This document shows positions 43,052-52,392 of a stretch of DNA of 64,000 bases, piece after piece. Source of the DNA: JACCWP01 sp963801045 (GTDB lineage: Bacteria; Actinomycetota; Actinomycetes; Propionibacteriales; Nocardioidaceae); NCBI GenBank assembly GCA_963801045.1, contig CAWDDC010000003.1, forward strand, positions 992,001 through 1,056,000, given 5' to 3'. Position numbers and translations under genes: made by a program. The notes beneath the pieces are model-generated. The model saw nothing but the letters and a program-made list of their open reading frames with translations, was not told the DNA's origin and made no database searches. How positions within the stretch are numbered: the first letter of the stretch is position 1; each line of letters begins with the position of its first letter.

Positions 43052-44830
43052 ATGACGGCTGGACTGCCCTACAGTGACGACGTGTCGGCGGTCCCGGAGT
43101 CGCTGAGCCGGTCCGATCCCGTCGCCGCGGGTCGATCGGACGCTGCCGACGCTGCAGTGACCGGCCGCGTGACGCTGGAGCGCGTCGTCCACGACCTCGG
43201 GTCCACCGTCTTGTCGCTGGTGGCCGGCGTCGCAGGAGCGCGCGAGGTCACGGGGGGCTTCGTCTTCTACGATCCCGTCGACGAACCACTCGTGTCCCCC
43301 AGCTGTGTGGTGCTGGGCGTCAACGTGTCAGAGCCCGATGAGGTAGACGACCTGCTGGACCTCGCCACCGACGCGAGCGCCGCGGCCGTCGTGCTACGCG
43401 CGCCAGTTGCTCTCACCGAGCGGGCCACCGGCTCCCTGGCCACGTCGGGACTCGTGGTGCTCGGCCTCGCCCCTGGAGCGAGCTGGCACCAGCTCTCCAC
43501 CCTGCTGGGCTCCCTGCTGCGTCCGCGCGGTGAGGCCGCCCTCGCACCGCCGTACCTCGGTGGGATACCTACCGGAGACCTCTTCGGCCTGGCGAACGCC
43601 ATCTGCGCGTTGATCGACGCGCCGATCACCATCGAGGACCGCAGCTCCAAGGTCCTGGCCTTCTCCGACCGCCAGGACGAGGCGGACTTCATCCGGATCG
43701 AGTGCATCCTCGGGCGCCGTACTCCCGATGAGTACGCCGAGGTGGGCGAGTCCAGCGGCGCCCACCGTGCGATCCGACGAGCCACCATGCCGCTCTTCAT
43801 CGAGCCGATCTCGATCACGGACCCGCGACGGGTCCGTGGCCGGGTCGTGATGCCTGTCCGCGCGGGGGACGAGCTGCTCGGCACGATATGGGGCGTCGTC
43901 GACGAGCCCCTGACCCCCGAACGCGACCAGCTGCTGCTGGAGGCCTCCCGGCTGGCGGCCCTGCACATGCTGCACGAACGCACTGGTGCAGATGCCACCC
44001 AACGCCTGGTCTCCGACCTGGTGACCGCCGCGATCGACGGCCGACCGGACGCGTCTGCGGCGCTCGGCCAGCTGGGACTCGATCGCGTGCCCTGCCTGGT
44101 CGTGGCGCTGGGCTCCACCGAGCCCGCGGACGGCGCGACCTCGGAGCCCGGTGCCTTGGCAGGCCGGACTCTCGCACTTGAGCGGCTCGCAAACGCATTC
44201 GGCCTGCACCTCGCGGTGAGCCGCCCCGGGTCCCGCGTGGCGGTGCAGGAAGGGATCGTCTACGCGATCGTGCCGGCGTCGCGCGGGCGGGACGCCGAGA
44301 TCAACATCCGCACGACCTGCATGGCCTTCTTGAGCAGGCTGACCGGCGACCCGGACCGTGTCGCCGGGATCGGACGCATCACCCCCGTTGGTGACGCACT
44401 CATCACCTCGAGGCGGGATGCCGAGCGCGCCCTGCGAGTACTGCGCGGCACGCCGGACCGCGCCACCACAGCCGTCTGTGCCTCGGATGTCGAGATGGAG
44501 GCGCTGCTCCTCGACCTGCAGGACCTTGCCGCGACGACCGACCGCCGGCCTTCCGGGCCCTATGCGCGCCTGCTCGCCTACGACGCGAGCCGCCACGGCT
44601 TCTTGCTCGAAACCCTGCAGGCGTGGTTGGACGCACACGGCGACGTCACCGTCGCGGCGGAGAAGACACACGTCCACCAGAACACGTTTCGCTACCGGCT
44701 GCGTCGCATCAGCGAGATCGGGGGCGTGGACCTCGCTGATCCACGGGAGCGGCTCGGCCTGCACCTCCAGCTCGAGGTCTTCCCTCCCGAGAAGTGGCGA
44801 GATCGCCCGGCAAACGACGCGGGCCTCTGA
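43052..44830 (+). CDS. PucR-family transcriptional regulator
   Basis: A 592-residue regulator with the PucR layout: N-terminal sensor part (about 35-150, RVTLERVVHDLGSTVLSLVAG), a GAF-like middle (about 180-300), a GGDEF-like/CdaR region (about 330-470) and the C-terminal PucR helix-turn-helix (GDVTVAAEKTHVHQNTFRYRLRRISEIGG). PucR/CdaR proteins activate catabolic genes on binding their substrate. ATG 43052 overlaps the region of the esterase stop (TGAGATG), so it is co-transcribed with the esterase and is the obvious candidate to control the divergent operon. Confidence 0.88.
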   Translation: MTAGLPYSDDVSAVPESLSRSDPVAAGRSDAADAAVTGRVTLERVVHDLGSTVLSLVAGVAGAREVTGGFVFYDPVDEPLVSPSCVVLGVNVSEPDEVDDLLDLATDASAAAVVLRAPVALTERATGSLATSGLVVLGLAPGASWHQLSTLLGSLLRPRGEAALAPPYLGGIPTGDLFGLANAICALIDAPITIEDRSSKVLAFSDRQDEADFIRIECILGRRTPDEYAEVGESSGAHRAIRRATMPLFIEPISITDPRRVRGRVVMPVRAGDELLGTIWGVVDEPLTPERDQLLLEASRLAALHMLHERTGADATQRLVSDLVTAAIDGRPDASAALGQLGLDRVPCLVVALGSTEPADGATSEPGALAGRTLALERLANAFGLHLAVSRPGSRVAVQEGIVYAIVPASRGRDAEINIRTTCMAFLSRLTGDPDRVAGIGRITPVGDALITSRRDAERALRVLRGTPDRATTAVCASDVEMEALLLDLQDLAATTDRRPSGPYARLLAYDASRHGFLLETLQAWLDAHGDVTVAAEKTHVHQNTFRYRLRRISEIGGVDLADPRERLGLHLQLEVFPPEKWRDRPANDAGL

Positions 44831-44913
44831 TTCCCGGTCCCGAAGCACGACCAAGCGATGATCCCCTACTTCAAGGACCTGATTCGGCATCAGGGGCTGC
44901 GGCGGGAGGATCT

Positions 44914-45441
44914 GTGACCGGCTCGGACCTGGGCGCTGTCACCACCGCGCGGCTGCTGGTGCGCCCGCCTCGTGAGGCCGACCGGGAACGGTTCGTCGAG
45001 CTCTTCTGCAGCGAGGACTTCATGGTGTTCTACCCGGAGGTCTTCACCGCGGAGGAGGCCACGGAACGGTTCGACCACATGATGGCGGTCTGCCAGACCG
45101 TCCCGTTCGGCAAGCAGCCGGTGGTCGAGCGGGCGTCCGGGGTGGTCGTGGGATACACCGGCGTCGACTACATCGACATCGAGGGCACGACCTGGCTGGA
45201 GTGGGGATATCGGCTGGTGCCCGAGTGCAGGGGCCTCGGGTACGCCACCGAGGCCAGCCATGCCCTGCTGGCCACGGCGCACCAGACGTATGCAGGCGAG
45301 CTGCTGGCCATCGTCGGCCGGGACAACCTCCCCTCGCAGAAGGTCTGTCGCAAGCTCGGCTTCACGTACTGGAAGCAGGCGCACGTCGACGGTGACGTCC
45401 GCAACCTCTACACGCGTACGGTCGGAGCACCCACGTCGTAG
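44914..45441 (+). CDS. GNAT N-acetyltransferase (RimJ/RimL type)
   Basis: A 175-residue acetyltransferase of the ribosomal-protein-alanine acetyltransferase-like group: TTARLLVRPPREADRERFVEL at the start, LEWGYRLVPECRGLGYATEAS (acetyl-CoA loop) and IVGRDNLPSQKVCRKLGFTY near the end. Substrate unknown. GTG 44914 has GGGAGGATCT upstream. 83 bases after pucR and convergent with the aldo/keto reductase gene. Confidence 0.87.
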   Translation: MTGSDLGAVTTARLLVRPPREADRERFVELFCSEDFMVFYPEVFTAEEATERFDHMMAVCQTVPFGKQPVVERASGVVVGYTGVDYIDIEGTTWLEWGYRLVPECRGLGYATEASHALLATAHQTYAGELLAIVGRDNLPSQKVCRKLGFTYWKQAHVDGDVRNLYTRTVGAPTS

Positions 45442-45453
45442 CGGGTCTCGGAC

Positions 45454-46332
45454 TCAGGCCTCGGGGATCGGTCGCCCGAAGCCCTCCAGGGTGATGTCGG
45501 TGGGCTCGGGGCCGCCGCGCTTGTCGGTGTTCAGCGCGTCGATGGCGGCGAGCTGGTCGTCTGACAGGTCGAAGTCGAACACGTCGAAGTTCTCGGCGAT
45601 GCGGTACGGCTTGGTCGACTTGGGGATCACCGAGCGGCCCTGCTGCAGGTGCCAGCGCAGCATCACCTGTGCCGGGGACTTGCCGTGCGCTTCGGCAATC
45701 GTGCCGATCACCGGGTCCTCGAGCGCGCTGCCGTGGCCGGAGTCGCGGTAGAACGTGATGCCGCCGATGGGCGACCAGGCCTGGGTCAGGATGCCGCGCT
45801 CGGCGTCGAGCGCCTGGACCTCGCGCTGCTGGAAGTACGGGTGCACCTCGATCTGGTTGACAGCCGGCACCACCTGCGCCGTCTTCAGCAACGAGGTCAG
45901 GTGGTCGACCATGAAGTTGCTGACCCCGATGGCGCGGACCTTGCCCTGGTCGAGCAACGTCTCGAGCGCGCGGTAGGCCTCCTGGGTCTTCGCGAAGTCC
46001 GATGGGAGCGCCTGATGCAAGATCAGCAGGTCGATGTGGTCCACGCCCAGCTTGGCGGCGCTCTTCTCGAAGCCGTGCATCGTCTCGTCATAGCCGTAGT
46101 CGCTGATCCAGATCTTGGTCTCGATGAAGACCTCGTCCCGGCCGAGACCGGAGTCGTTGACGGCCTGGCCGACCTCGCGCTCGTTGCCGTACGCGGCCGC
46201 GGTGTCCACGTGGCGGTAGCCGGTGCGCAGCGCCGCTTCCACGGCCGCGCGGGTCTCGTCCGGCGGGGTCTGGAACACCCCGAGCCCGAGGGCCGGAATC
46301 TCGACGTCGTTGTTCAGGGTCAGGGTGTCCAT
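45454..46332 (-). CDS. Aldo/keto reductase
   Basis: A 292-residue NADPH-dependent reductase. N-terminal ALGLGVFQTP, catalytic Asp/Tyr in VDTAAAYGNE, Lys in ETKIWIS, His in DLLILHQALP (the common LLHWP form is altered), AIGVSNF, VNQIEVHPYFQQ and the cofactor motif VIPKSTKPYRIAEN. AKR5-like (2,5-diketo-gluconate/methylglyoxal reductase group). ATG 46332 is the family start. Substrate not predictable. Confidence 0.92.
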   Translation of the reverse strand: MDTLTLNNDVEIPALGLGVFQTPPDETRAAVEAALRTGYRHVDTAAAYGNEREVGQAVNDSGLGRDEVFIETKIWISDYGYDETMHGFEKSAAKLGVDHIDLLILHQALPSDFAKTQEAYRALETLLDQGKVRAIGVSNFMVDHLTSLLKTAQVVPAVNQIEVHPYFQQREVQALDAERGILTQAWSPIGGITFYRDSGHGSALEDPVIGTIAEAHGKSPAQVMLRWHLQQGRSVIPKSTKPYRIAENFDVFDFDLSDDQLAAIDALNTDKRGGPEPTDITLEGFGRPIPEA

Positions 46333-46373
46333 GCCGTCGACCGTACGTCGGTCGTCTGCTTATCGCCCGTTGC

Positions 46374-47159
46374 TCAGCGGGGCCTCGTGACTCGCGAGAG
46401 AACGGCATCCAGTGCGGCCACCAGGGCGGCCTGAGTCGGCGGGTCGAACCATGCCTCGCGCAGCTGCTCGTTGAGACCCCCGCGTGTCTCGTGGGCGATC
46501 ACCAGCTCGGCCAGGGTCGCGTCCTGGCCGGCCATGCTGTGGCCGACCCCCGCGAACATGCTCCGCACGTAGCCATCCGCCTCGGCTGGTGGCACGCCCT
46601 GCGTCGCGACCCAGTCGGCGACGCAGTGCAGGTAGTGCAGGTGGGCGGAGATCGTCGCGCTGGCGGCCGACAACGCCGCGAACGCACGAGGGTCGGTCAT
46701 CTCGAGTGCTCCGCCAAGCGCGTTGAACAAGGTCGTCACGTCGGGGTGCGCGGGCAAGGTGGCGGTGATGCCCGCACGGTGGCGTACGGCTGGGAGCGGG
46801 ATCGCGCGCACGATCGTGACGTCGCCGCCCAACCGTGAGTCCAGCATGTCGTGGCTGACGCCCGCGACTGCGCTGACCAGGACCGAACCGGGAGCCAGCC
46901 GGATCTCGCTCAGCGCCTCGTCGACGGACTCGGGCCGTACGGCCAGGACGACCAACTCAGCGGCGTCGGCGACGGACTGGTTGTCGCGGCACACCCGCAC
47001 CTCGGGATGCCTGCGTGCCAACGCGGCAACGCTGTCTGCTCCCCGTGGCGACAGGTACACGTCCGGCGGGGCGCCCTCTCCACCGAAGAGCCCTTCGACG
47101 ATGGCCGAGGCGATCTCCCCGACCCCGATGAAGCCGACGGATGTCGCGTCGCGTCCCAT
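46374..47159 (-). CDS. NAD(P)-binding protein, pyrroline-5-carboxylate reductase-like
   Basis: A 261-residue protein. Rossmann start VGFIGVGEIASAIVEGLF, then VYLSPRGADSVAALARRHPEVRV and ELVVLAVRPESVDEALSEI, VLVSAVAGVSHDMLDSRLG as in ProC/F420-dependent oxidoreductases. The C-terminal helical domain (GVPPAEADGYVRSMFAGVGH) fits ProC but its proline-binding loop is not conserved, so the substrate may differ. ATG 47159 is taken as start; ATG 47177 is possible. Confidence 0.8.
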   Translation of the reverse strand: MGRDATSVGFIGVGEIASAIVEGLFGGEGAPPDVYLSPRGADSVAALARRHPEVRVCRDNQSVADAAELVVLAVRPESVDEALSEIRLAPGSVLVSAVAGVSHDMLDSRLGGDVTIVRAIPLPAVRHRAGITATLPAHPDVTTLFNALGGALEMTDPRAFAALSAASATISAHLHYLHCVADWVATQGVPPAEADGYVRSMFAGVGHSMAGQDATLAELVIAHETRGGLNEQLREAWFDPPTQAALVAALDAVLSRVTRPR

Positions 47160-47231
47160 GGATGAGAGCGTAGGCAACGGGGTTCTGGAGTACTTGCAGA
47201 AACTCCTGCTAGGGCGTTGAACGTTGGAGAG

Positions 47232-47911
47232 TCACCCTGACTCTTCGTGGTACGGCCAGACCGGGCTGCTGTCCGCTACCGAGTCGCGTGCTGCGGAACG
47301 GAACCGACGCCACTTCGCGTGCCACTCGTCCCACTGCGCCCTATCCAAGGTCCGAACATTCGCGTTCGAGAAGGCGCAGCATCGTAATATCCCCAGGTGG
47401 GATAACCGTCGTTGTCGTAGCGTGTGAAGTTCCAGGTCTGGGTGCTGTACCGGATTTTGCCTTGGGTCTTTATGCACCGACGAGGGATCAGGTACGCAAT
47501 GAAGTCGTGGGCGAGACTGTACCGGACTTTTAATTCCGGGCAGCGCGCATGCCGACCCGGGCCCGACCATGTGTCAACGCGAGACACGGACTTGCCCGCG
47601 AGCCCGTCGCCGTCATTTGGCGCATCCCACCAGATCCTGTACTCAGGCCCGGCATTCGAGCTGCGAGTATCGAGGAACAACACCGCACCGTTGAGGCGAT
47701 TTCTCGTGAACTCGAACCCATCGAGCTGAGCAACTACGTAGCCCGGCCTTGTTCGAGCCCAGAGCGTTGTTCGCTCGAGATTGATGCCGAACTGCGCGTC
47801 GTTGCGCGGGTCTTGATGCGAGTGGGTCGGCATATCGCCAGCGCTGGCGGGTCCGACAGTCGCTGCAGCGGTCAGCAGTGCAGCCATCACAAGCACGAGC
47901 AGTCTTCGCAT
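47232..47911 (-). CDS. Secreted protein, unknown, one frame break near the end
   Basis: A ~226-residue exported protein. Signal peptide LLVLVMAALLTAAATVGPASA. The mature part starts GDMPTHSHQDPRNDAQFGINLERTT, has two cysteines (HARCPELKV and IPRRCIKT) and many aromatics in a beta-rich pattern. The straight frame ends at 47276 with a poor tail; a slip near 47370 joins a better tail (FSNANVRTLDRAQWDEWHAKW) ending at 47232. The layout (DPRxD after the leader, Cys before a RR/SR-C motif) recalls the protein at 48994. No known function. Confidence 0.6.
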
Positions 47912-47985
47912 GAGTTCACCTGTCCCCTGCAGCAGAGCCGACAACCTAAGCCATCGCGTGCGGCTGCGTACGGGTTACTGCTAGG

Positions 47986-48441
47986 TCAGTCTCCACCGAC
48001 GAACTCGCAGCCGCGGTACCGGTCCTGGCGTTCGAGTGTGCCTGGGTAGTACAGGAAGTCCTCATGCCCTCGGCCACAAAGGATGAGGTCGGCCACGCCA
48101 TCGCGGCGCACGACGACAAAGTCGTTTCCCGCTCCGGCGTGCACGCGGTCCCGTCCTCGCTGGGGGGAAATTGCGTCCACGTTCGCGCCACCACGCACCA
48201 CATCTGCACCGCGCCCGGCGTAGATGGTGTCCAGACCTGGCCCACCAAACAGGTGATCGCCACCGCCGCGACCATGAACCACGTCTGCGCCCCCGCGACC
48301 GCTGATGCGGTCAGGACTGTTGGTTCCTCTCAGGTTGTCAGGGTGCGGCGAACCGCCGATGACATCAGCTGCTGCGGGGGAGCCCGCCAGAAATAGCAGG
48401 GACATCGCACCAATCGCTGCCCACTTGATCGTCTTCTGCAT
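47986..48441 (-). CDS. Small secreted RTX (hemolysin-type calcium-binding repeat) protein
   Basis: A 151-residue exported protein: signal peptide IGAMSLLFLAGSPAAA, then glycine/aspartate nonapeptide repeats (GRGGADVVHGRGGGDHLFG, GPGLDTIYAGRGADVVRGG, GAGNDFVVV) of the calcium-binding parallel beta-roll. Two cysteines near the end (ILCGRG, RGCEFV) may lock the roll. ATG 48441 follows GGGAGATCTCCGGCC. Stand-alone rolls of this size are common in Nocardioides-like actinobacteria; role unknown. Confidence 0.8.
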   Translation of the reverse strand: MQKTIKWAAIGAMSLLFLAGSPAAADVIGGSPHPDNLRGTNSPDRISGRGGADVVHGRGGGDHLFGGPGLDTIYAGRGADVVRGGANVDAISPQRGRDRVHAGAGNDFVVVRRDGVADLILCGRGHEDFLYYPGTLERQDRYRGCEFVGGD

Positions 48442-48505
48442 GGCCGGAGATCTCCCTTGGCACGGATCACGAGTTGATGCCCGCTGGACTCAGAGGCCAG
48501 GATCG

Positions 48506-48955
48506 TTACCTAGGCAGCGCGAAGTGCCGAGTCCACGGCGATGCCGATGGCTTGTGGTGCAGGTACGTCATGCGGGCATGAACGAACAGGCGCTGGCCGT
48601 GGACGACCTTCGTGCGGTCGAACCAGAACTTGACGCGATGGCTCTCGAAATGCCCGTCGGCGCAGGACGGATCGCAGTCATTGGTTTTGGCCATGCCTTG
48701 CCCATACGCCCTGTACTTGCCCCAGTGCCCGTAGTGCAAATGGTGCATGATGAAGCCACCGTCAGCACACGTCACAATCAGGTTGTGAGGACGGATCGTC
48801 GCTCTGAAGCACGTGCTCACGACCCTGGTCGCGTGGCCCCTCGTCTCGGGTCCCCCATCCCGCGATGCAGCGTTGGCGCCGGCAGCGTTGGGCATCAAGG
48901 TGCTCACGAGGACGAGAAGAAGTCCGAGCGCAGCTGCAGCAGTGCACCGACGCAT
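48506..48955 (-). CDS. Secreted His/Cys-containing protein, unknown
   Basis: A 149-residue exported protein. Signal peptide AAALGLLLVLVSTLMPNAAGANA. The mature part has four cysteines (STCFRA, VTCADGG, NDCDPSCADGH) suggesting two disulfides and is rich in His (IMHHLHYGHWGKY). No family recognised. ATG 48955 is divergent from the secreted-protein gene at 48994, 38 bases apart. Confidence 0.62.
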   Translation of the reverse strand: MRRCTAAAALGLLLVLVSTLMPNAAGANAASRDGGPETRGHATRVVSTCFRATIRPHNLIVTCADGGFIMHHLHYGHWGKYRAYGQGMAKTNDCDPSCADGHFESHRVKFWFDRTKVVHGQRLFVHARMTYLHHKPSASPWTRHFALPR

Positions 48956-48993
48956 GATGGCCTTCCCCTGCTGTTGATGGGTCGAACCTAGTG

Positions 48994-49588
48994 GTGAAAC
49001 CTCATCCTGTGTTGGGAACGACGCGGGTGGTCGTTGCCACTGCCGTCGTACTGACTCTGGGCGTCGGGCTGAGCACGCCCGCCCAAGCTGCGGTGCGGAT
49101 CATTCACGACCCTCGGGGCGATGCCCCCTACGATCGCTTCGACATGATCCGGGTGCGATTCAACAACGGTGATCACCGACTCTCCGTGCACGTCAAGGCC
49201 TCAGCGGAGCTGAGCCCAGGCATCGGATATCTGGTCTTTCACTTCAGCCCATCGCACGATTTCGACTACTACTTCGAGGCAACGTCACGCCGCGCCGCGC
49301 ATGGAGGCGTGGGCAATCGGTTGACGCTCTATTCCGCTGGGCACACCACGCGGTACCCGAACTGCAGGGTGAAGGCCCGCTGGGCGTTCGCTGCACATTC
49401 TGTGACGATCTCTCTGTCGCGCTCGTGTGTGTCTGACGAGATTTCTGGTCCGCTCTGGATGACTGCAAGTCTCGGGCACAGACAGCCGATGACCCAGGAC
49501 TTCATCAACTACGACAGGTGGCCGCGGGTGAGGCAGGGATGGGGCAGCGAGACGAGAGCGTCTGGCGATCACCGAGCGACCCTCCTAG
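48994..49588 (+). CDS. Secreted protein, unknown, probable frame break at the end
   Basis: About 197 residues. Signal peptide VVVATAVVLTLGVGLSTPAQA, then VRIIHDPRGDAPYDRFDMIRV and a beta-rich domain with two cysteines (YPNCRVK and LSRSCVS). GTG 48994 (or 48991) starts it. The frame stays open far into the opposite gene; a slip near 49555 gives a short tail RERLAITERPS ending in TAG 49586-49588. That stop and the stop of the convergent S12 gene share the palindrome CTAG. Related in layout to the protein at 47232. Function unknown. Confidence 0.6.
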
Positions 49589-50740
49589 GGGTCGGCGACC
49601 TCGCGCAGCAGCCGCGACCACGCGTCGTCGAGCGGGCGCGGCTCACCGCTGGTGTGCAGTCGGTTGGTGAGCAGCACGACGACCAGGCGTCGTGCGCGGA
49701 TGATGCCCAGGTGGGCGCCGGGGAAGCCGGGATGCCCGATCAGCGTGCGTGCACCGGCGCCGGTGTCGACGTCGGTGACCCGGAAGCCGAGCGCTTGTCC
49801 GGGTGTACGGCCCGGGCGCAGGAACTCCTCGACGACGGCCGCACTCCACGGACCCTCTCCGTCTAGCGACGTGAGCAACGCCCGCCCGAACCGGAGCAGA
49901 TCCGGTGCCGTGGTGAACAGGCCGGCGTGACCCGCCACACCACCGAACCCGTGCCAGCAGTTGCCGTCGTTCACCTCACCGACCAGCACGTGCGTACGCC
50001 ATCCGCGTGAACGCGTCGACGGACACCGGCACCGGGTACGGCGAGCCGGTGTCGATCATGCGCCGCTCGTACCAGTCCCCCAGCGACGTCGCGACGACGC
50101 GCTCGGTCGCTCCGGCCGCACCCGCCGCGCCAGCGGGGCGGAAGCCGCTCGCCGCCATGCCCAGCGGCCCGAATACGTGGCGCTCCGCGGCCACGTCGAG
50201 GGGCTCCCCGAGCTCCCGTGCGACGATCTCGCCCAGCAGCATGAAGCCGAGATCGCTGTAGTGCCGGCCCGACCCCGCCTGATAGCGCAGCGGCAGCGCT
50301 GCCACCCGATCGACTGTCCCGGCTCGGTCGGGGCTGTCTCCCGCGTACGTCGGCCACCACTCCCACAGACCGGCACGGTGCTCGAGCAGGTCTCGTACGG
50401 TGACGACGTCCTTGCCCGCGGCCGCGAAGTCGGGAAACCAGCGCGCCACCGCGTCGCCCAGCCGGACCTGCCCCCGCTCCACCAGCGTCATGGTCAAGGC
50501 CGTGGTCACGACCACCTTGGTGACCGAGCCGACGTCGAAGACGGGGTCAGCGGCCAACGCCAACGGACCGATCGGACGGCCGTCGTCGCCCAGGACCTGC
50601 CGGTGTCCGCCGCCGACGACCGCCGACTCGTGCTCTCCCGTGCTGATCCCCACCACCACGGCGGATGGACCCTGCGCGGGAGTGCCCTCCAGCAGCCGCG
50701 CGACGGCGCCGTCGGCGGCAGATGTCCACGACTGGTGCAC
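49585..50740 (-). CDS. Beta-lactamase-family serine hydrolase (S12), one frame break
   Basis: About 385 residues after joining two frames near 49985. Motifs: VGSVTKVVV (SxxK), HYSDLGFML (YxD variant of YxN) and GHPGFPG (HxG in place of KTG). No signal peptide, so probably cytoplasmic. Such enzymes are D,D-peptidases, D-aminopeptidases or esterases. GTG 50740 starts it, divergent from the dipeptide-transporter gene dppA with 96 bases between, which suggests that it processes peptides that transporter brings in. Confidence 0.82.
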
Positions 50741-50756
50741 GAATCACACTCCGGAC

Positions 50757-50765
50757 GAAACTTTC
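50757..50765. promoter_or_regulatory. Short palindrome in the S12/dppA divergent region (candidate operator)
   Basis: GAAACTTTC (GAAA-C-TTTC) lies 16 bases from the S12 hydrolase start and about 70 from dppA. RpiR/MurR regulators often bind AT-rich inverted repeats and an RpiR gene ends this locus. The surrounding 50741-50836 is clearly AT-richer than the rest, as for a promoter. The assignment is a guess from position. Confidence 0.25.
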
Positions 50766-50836
50766 CCTCTTCACAAGACAGACATTTGGAGGATAACGTC
50801 ATCTGTTTTCGTGTGGTGCCGCTGAAGGGAGCCCTC

Positions 50837-52392
50837 GTGGGCACGCAGGACGTCCGGGTCCGGTTCGGGATCATCGCGGTCTGCGCGGCCGTGCTCGTCG
50901 CCGGGTGCAACCCCAGCTCAGACTCCGGTGACGACGAGGGCTCGGGGGGCGGCACGTTCATCGTCGCCCGCACCGGCGACATCGACGGGCTGGACCCCGC
51001 GACGGCGACCGCCTTCCAGACCATCCAGACCCTCGACCTCGTCTACAACACCCTGCTCGAGACCGACGAGTCCGGCGAGCTCGAGCCGAGTCTTGCCACC
51101 GAGTGGGAGGTGAGCGACGACGGCAAGACCGTGACGCTGACCCTGCGCGACGACGTGACGTTCCACAACGGCGCCGACTTCACCAGCGAGGACGCGGTGG
51201 CATCGCTCAACCGGGTGCTCGACCCCGACACCGGCTCGGTGGTGGCGTCGAACCTGGTCAACGTCTCCGACATCCATGCCGACGGAGACACCACCCTGGT
51301 GATCGAGCTCGACCGCCCCGACACCGCCCTGCTAGACGTCCTCACGTCCGATCGGCACCGCCATGCTCGACTCGGCGGACATCGAGGCAGACACCGTGAA
51401 GCGCGAGGTCAACGGAACGGGCCCGTTCCGCTGGGACTCGTGGGAGGAAGGGCAGAAGGTCACCGTCAAGGCCAACGAGGACTACTGGGGCGACGTCCCC
51501 CAGCTCTCCGAGGTGGAGATGCGGGTGATCCCGGACGAGTCGTCGATCCTGTCCGGCATGCAGGCGGGGGCGTTCGACCTCGGCATCGTCTCCGACCCCA
51601 GCGTCGCCCAGCAGGCCGACCCCGACGCGATGCAGGTGCTCTCACAGCCGACGTTGTCGTACCACGTGCTCCAGCTGAACGGTCAGCGCGGCCCGCTGCG
51701 CGAGCTCAAGGTTCGGCAGGCCATCGCATGTGCGATCGACCGTCAGCAGGTCGTCGACCAGGCCTACCTCGGCGAGGGCGAGGTGACCGGCCCGATCACC
51801 AGCCCGGCCTTCGAGTACGACCCGACCGAGGGCCTGCCCTGCGACCCGCCTGACCCCGAGGCCGCCACCGACCTGCTCGAGGAAGCCGGCTACGGCGACG
51901 GGTTCACGCTCGACACGCTCGTGATGGTGGGGGAGTACGCCACCGCGACCAACATCGCCCAGTCGGTGCAGGGACAGCTCTCGGAGATCGGGATCGAGCT
52001 CGACCTGCAGCAGCAGCAGACCGACGTCTACGTCGACAAGTGGCTGGCCGCCGACTACGACGCGGCGGTCGCGCTGAACGGCGGGGGCACCGACCCCTAC
52101 CTGATGTACGCGCGCTACTTCACCAGCGACGCGTCCCTGAAGGCGCCGGCCGGACTCAGCGACCCCACGCTCGATCAGCTGCTGCGCGACGCGAACGCGA
52201 CCACGGACGAGGACGAGCGTGCGCGACCTCTTCGAGCAGCTGCAGCAGGAGCTGCTGAGGCTGTCCCCGTGGGTGTGGCTGCAGCACAACCAGTCGTACT
52301 ACCTGGTCGGCGAGGACGTCGACGGCTTCGAGGCCATGCCCACCGAGTCGCTGGAGTACCTCACGACGGCCACGGTCGGGGGCTCTGGATGA
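50837..52392 (+). CDS. dppA: Peptide ABC transporter, substrate-binding lipoprotein (DppA/OppA), two frame breaks
   Basis: About 517 residues, family 5 extracellular solute-binding protein. Lipobox LVAGC after VRFGIIAVCAAV; then GDIDGLDPATATAFQTIQ, LVYNTLLETDESGELEPSLA, WEVSDDGKTVTLTLRDDVTFHNG, VNGTGPFRWDSWEEGQKV and VRQAIACAIDRQQVVDQAYLG. Breaks near 51350 and 52215; after the second, the C-terminus LFEQLQQELLRLSPWVWLQ ends at TGA 52390-52392, overlapping the next ATG. GTG 50837 follows AAGGGAGCCCTC. First gene of dppABCDF. Confidence 0.9.

Noticed and set aside
49961..50836. Upstream extension of dppA
   Set aside because: It is antisense to the S12 hydrolase; the lipoprotein signal peptide and ribosome site place the start at 50837.
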